Below are positions 5,346-7,324 of a stretch of DNA of 7,324 bases, piece by piece (position 1 is the stretch's first letter; each line of letters opens with the position of its first letter). The position numbers and the translations under genes were made by a program. The notes under the pieces are model-generated. The model ran no database searches. It was not told the DNA's origin and was given only the letters and a program-made list of their open reading frames with translations. The DNA is from an archaeon. Its GTDB lineage: Archaea > Iainarchaeota > Iainarchaeia > Iainarchaeales > Iainarchaeaceae. The stretch spans positions 1 to 7,324 of the forward strand of contig JANLHD010000084.1 of the NCBI GenBank assembly GCA_024653865.1, read 5' to 3'.

Positions 5346-5789
5346 TCAAACCGCGAGGGGCCCCTCTTTTATGGTGTTCAGAACGAGCATTGTCTCCGTC
5401 TTTTCGACAAAATCGTAGGTCTGAATCTTCTTGATGAAAGCATCGAGGGACTTGCGGTTCTTGAACCGCGAAATTACGATCACATCAAACGACCCCGTGA
5501 CATCATACACTGCCATCACGTTGGGGTGCGTCGCAATCTTTTTCTCCACCTCGAAAAGCTTGCCCTTCGAAACTATCAGCGAAGTAATTGCCTGCAAATC
5601 ATAACCAAGCTTCTGTGAATCAACCACAACGGAGTAGCCCCTTACAACACCCTCGCTTTCGAGGCGCAAGAGCCTGTGCATTACCGTGGCAACGGAGACC
5701 CCTACTTTAACTGCGACCTTTCTCAAGGAGAGGCGCGCATTCTTCTCAAGAACCCCGAGAATCGCCGCGTCTGTTTTATCCAAATCCAT
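5346..5789 (-). CDS. Lrp/AsnC-family transcriptional regulator
   Basis: This 147-residue cytoplasmic DNA-binding protein has the usual length for the family. Residues 1-50 form the AsnC-type winged helix-turn-helix (DKTDAAILGVLEKNARLS, with the recognition region VGVSVATVMHRLLRLESEGVV at 29-49). Residues about 65-140 form the ligand-sensing RAM domain, with the typical VYDVTGSFDVIV stretch (GSFD at 99-102) and ETMLVLNTIKE near the end. Family members form dimers and octamers and respond to amino acids. The start is ATG 5789, with AGGTG (5802-5798) eight bases before it as a Shine-Dalgarno match. It is divergent from glnA across a region holding a perfect palindrome, so control of glnA and of itself is likely; this is inference. 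The effector may be glutamine or another amino acid but cannot be read from sequence. Confidence 0.93.
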   Translation of the reverse strand: MDLDKTDAAILGVLEKNARLSLRKVAVKVGVSVATVMHRLLRLESEGVVRGYSVVVDSQKLGYDLQAITSLIVSKGKLFEVEKKIATHPNVMAVYDVTGSFDVIVISRFKNRKSLDAFIKKIQTYDFVEKTETMLVLNTIKEGPLAV

Positions 5790-5829
5790 AACAAAAACAC
5801 CTAAAAATACCTAAATATTGAACAAAAAC

Positions 5830-5839
5830 ATTAAAAAAA
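5830..5839 (-). promoter_or_regulatory. TATA-like box for the Lrp-type regulator
   Basis: The minus strand reads TTTTTTTAAT, centred about 45 bp before ATG 5789. Initiation about 26 bp downstream (near 5808) would give a short leader that still includes the AGGTG ribosome binding site at 5802-5798. Confidence 0.45.
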
Positions 5840-5848
5840 CTTGGTAAT

Positions 5849-5864
5849 TGCAACAAATGTTGCA
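5849..5864. promoter_or_regulatory. Perfect palindrome, likely operator for the Lrp-type regulator
   Basis: TGCAACA-AA-TGTTGCA is a perfect inverted repeat with 7-bp arms and a 2-bp centre. It lies about 28 bp upstream of the glnA TATA centre and about 22 bp upstream of the regulator's TATA-like centre, just outside both predicted BRE positions. Archaeal Lrp-type activators often bind just upstream of BRE/TATA, and family sites are typically dyads of about 13-16 bp. That the divergently encoded regulator binds here is inferred from position. Confidence 0.6.
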
Positions 5865-5880
5865 TAAAAACCCGATTAAG

Positions 5881-5888
5881 TATATATT
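5881..5888 (+). promoter_or_regulatory. TATA box of glnA
   Basis: TATATATT, preceded by a purine/AT-rich BRE-like stretch (GATTAAG), is the clearest TATA box in the window. The expected start near 5911 gives a leader of about 23 nt containing the G-rich ribosome binding site before TTG 5934. Confidence 0.7.
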
Positions 5889-5933
5889 GAACCGCGGAGC
5901 AATGTGCCTATTGATTAACTTGGGGGGACGTGA

Positions 5934-7265
5934 TTGGATTCCAAAGAAGCAATGGATGTGGTGAAAAAAGAAAACGTAAGGCTGGTAGAACTTCAATTCT
6001 CGGATTTGGACGGCGCAATCAAAAGCGTAACAATCCCATCGCACAAGCTCGAGGAGGCGCTAGATCGGGGAATGTGGTTTGACGGCAGCAGCATACAGGG
6101 ATTCACAAGGATATTCGAAAGCGACATGTTCCTAAAGCCCGACACCGAGACATTCCAAATAATCCCATGGAGAAGCATGAACGGCCACAAGGCCGCGAGA
6201 ATTATTTGCGACGTTTACACCCCGGACGGAAAACCATTTGCCGGCGATCCAAGGCACATACTCAAAAAGGCAGTTGAGAAGGCGCGTGAAATGGGCTTTG
6301 AGTATTACGTGGGGCCGGAGCTTGAATTCTTCCTCTTCCAAACCAGGGATGGAAAAATAGAGGCGGCACCCCACGACGTGGGCGGCTACTTCGATTTTGC
6401 CCCGCGCGATTTGGCATCGGACGTGAGAAAGGACATAATATTTTCTCTCGAACAACTAGGCCTTGAGGTCGAGGCATCACACCACGAGGTCGCCTTCGGC
6501 CAGCATGAAATAGACTTCAAGTACGGGGAGGCCGTGAGAACAGCTGACAACGTGCTGACATTCAAGTACGCGGTGAAGGCGATTGCCCAAAGCCACGGGC
6601 TTTACGCGAGCTTCATGCCAAAGCCAATATTCGGGATAAACGGCTCGGGAATGCACGTGCACCAAAGCCTTTTCAAAAACAAAAAAAATATTTTTTACGA
6701 AGCGGGGGACAAATACAGGCTCAGTGAAACCGCCAAACAGTTTATTGCGGGGCAGCTTTTGCACGCAAAAGGCCTTGCCGCAATCGTCGCGCCAACGGTC
6801 AACTCCTACAAGAGGCTTGTTCCAGGATATGAGGCGCCGGTTTACATTAGCTGGGGGCAAACAAACAGAAGCGCACTCATAAGGATACCACGCTACTCGG
6901 CCGGCCGCGAGAGCGCAACGCGCGCGGAACTGCGCTGCCCCGACCCGAGCGCAAATCCATACCTGGCATTCGCCGCAATGCTATCGGCCGGGCTTGACGG
7001 AATCCGAAAAAGGCTCGCGCCGCCGGAACCTATCGAGGAGAGCCTCTACGAATTTAGCGAGGAAAAAATCTCCAAACTTGGGATAGAAATGCTTCCCGGA
7101 AGCCTCATTGAATCCGTGAAGGAACTCGAAAAAGACGACGTGCTAAAAGAAGCATTGGGAAGGCACGCGTACGAAAAATATGTTTGCGCAAAAAAAGAGG
7201 AGTGGGACGAATACAGAATCAGGGTAACTGACTGGGAAATCGGAAGATATTTGGAGAAGATTTAG
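5934..7265 (+). CDS. glnA: Glutamine synthetase, type I (alpha-like)
   Basis: This cytoplasmic enzyme makes glutamine from glutamate, ammonia and ATP, the central step of ammonium assimilation; the family forms dodecamers. The protein is 443 residues, the length of the shorter GSI-alpha form. Motifs in order are WFDGSSIQGF at 48-57, VGPELEFFLF at 126-135 (metal-binding Glu), SHHEVAFGQHEID at 182-194, NGSGMHVHQSLF at 236-247, the ATP/glutamate loop APTVNSYKRLVPGYEAP at 286-302, NRSALIRIP at 311-319 and ATRAELRCPDPSANPYLAF at 328-346. The C-terminal segment keeps Tyr at 372 (SLYEF) but shows no obvious enterobacterial adenylylation-site context, so control is more likely transcriptional or by feedback. 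The start is TTG 5934, supported by GGGGGG (5922-5927) and GTGAT just before it; the next ATG (5952) would trim the N-terminal beta-grasp region. It is divergent from an Lrp-type gene. Confidence 0.97.
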   Translation: MDSKEAMDVVKKENVRLVELQFSDLDGAIKSVTIPSHKLEEALDRGMWFDGSSIQGFTRIFESDMFLKPDTETFQIIPWRSMNGHKAARIICDVYTPDGKPFAGDPRHILKKAVEKAREMGFEYYVGPELEFFLFQTRDGKIEAAPHDVGGYFDFAPRDLASDVRKDIIFSLEQLGLEVEASHHEVAFGQHEIDFKYGEAVRTADNVLTFKYAVKAIAQSHGLYASFMPKPIFGINGSGMHVHQSLFKNKKNIFYEAGDKYRLSETAKQFIAGQLLHAKGLAAIVAPTVNSYKRLVPGYEAPVYISWGQTNRSALIRIPRYSAGRESATRAELRCPDPSANPYLAFAAMLSAGLDGIRKRLAPPEPIEESLYEFSEEKISKLGIEMLPGSLIESVKELEKDDVLKEALGRHAYEKYVCAKKEEWDEYRIRVTDWEIGRYLEKI

Positions 7266-7271
7266 CACAAG

Positions 7272-7278
7272 AAAAAAA
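7272..7278 (-). terminator. Oligo-T stretch after the right-edge tRNA
   Basis: T7 on the minus strand begins five bases past the discriminator of the right-edge tRNA. It is a plausible archaeal terminator for that tRNA. It would not serve the convergent glnA, which has no T run of its own in the bases visible after its stop. Confidence 0.5.
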
Positions 7279-7282
7279 TAAG

Positions 7283-7324
7283 CGAGCCCGGTGGGATTTG
7301 AACCCACGACACCCTGGTCGCCCC
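7283..7324 (-). tRNA. 3' part of a tRNA cut by the window edge (isotype unknown)
   Basis: The minus strand shows, reading 5' to 3', GGGGCGA, then CCAGG (3' side of an anticodon stem), variable loop GTGTC, T arm GTGGGTTCAAATCCCAC, 3' acceptor strand CGGGCTC and discriminator G at 7283, with no CCA encoded. In an uninterrupted gene the seven bases before CCAGG would be the anticodon loop, but GGGGCGA lacks the invariant T33, so the end of an intron at the common 37/38 site is likely here. G73 with a CCAGG stem weakly recalls archaeal tRNA-Asn, but the anticodon is outside the window. Confidence 0.75.

Noticed and set aside
5128..5618. Plus-strand open frames over tRNA-Phe and the regulator gene
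   Set aside because: They run through a structured tRNA gene and antisense to a clear Lrp/AsnC protein.
1..7324. CRISPR arrays, insertion sequences, toxin-antitoxin or defence genes
   Set aside because: No regularly spaced repeats, transposase motifs, terminal inverted repeats or known defence domains were seen on either strand.

Overview
The window looks like the chromosome of a small, early-branching archaeon, most likely of the DPANN type; this lineage is an inference, not a proof. The archaeal signs are AT-rich TATA-like boxes about 26 bp before predicted starts, oligo-T stretches in place of hairpin terminators, tRNA genes without an encoded CCA end, a tRNA intron bounded by a bulge-helix-bulge fold, an Lrp/AsnC-type regulator, a KaiC/Rad55-type protein tail and a short-form glutamine synthetase. 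Several starts are TTG.

Left part (1-4219): the C-terminal end of a KaiC/Rad55-like ATPase enters on the plus strand and converges on a minus-strand run of three genes. In transcription order these are a short-chain dehydrogenase/reductase, a large secreted and membrane-anchored protein with Ig/fibronectin-like domains, and a prenyl diphosphate synthase (probably GGPP synthase, supplying archaeal lipid chains). The last two overlap by a TTGA stop/start and are probably translationally coupled. An oligo-T stretch after the dehydrogenase suggests it may be transcribed separately.

Middle part (4220-5345): a divergent, probably partly leaderless promoter region leads into a plus-strand methyltransferase-like gene with a very basic N-terminus. 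Next, on the minus strand, come an orphan tRNA 3' end (T arm plus 3' acceptor strand with no matching 5' strand nearby) and an intact tRNA-Phe(GAA) whose D loop is interrupted by a 40-nt intron.

Right part (5346-7324): an Lrp/AsnC-family regulator and glutamine synthetase (glnA) are divergently transcribed from a 144-bp intergenic region. A perfect 16-bp palindrome sits midway between their TATA-like boxes, which suggests that the regulator controls nitrogen assimilation and itself. The window ends inside another minus-strand tRNA that probably also contains an intron.

No CRISPR array, transposon or defence system is visible. The least ordinary items are the D-loop-interrupted tRNA-Phe, the orphan tRNA 3' end next to it, and the lrp-glnA operator.
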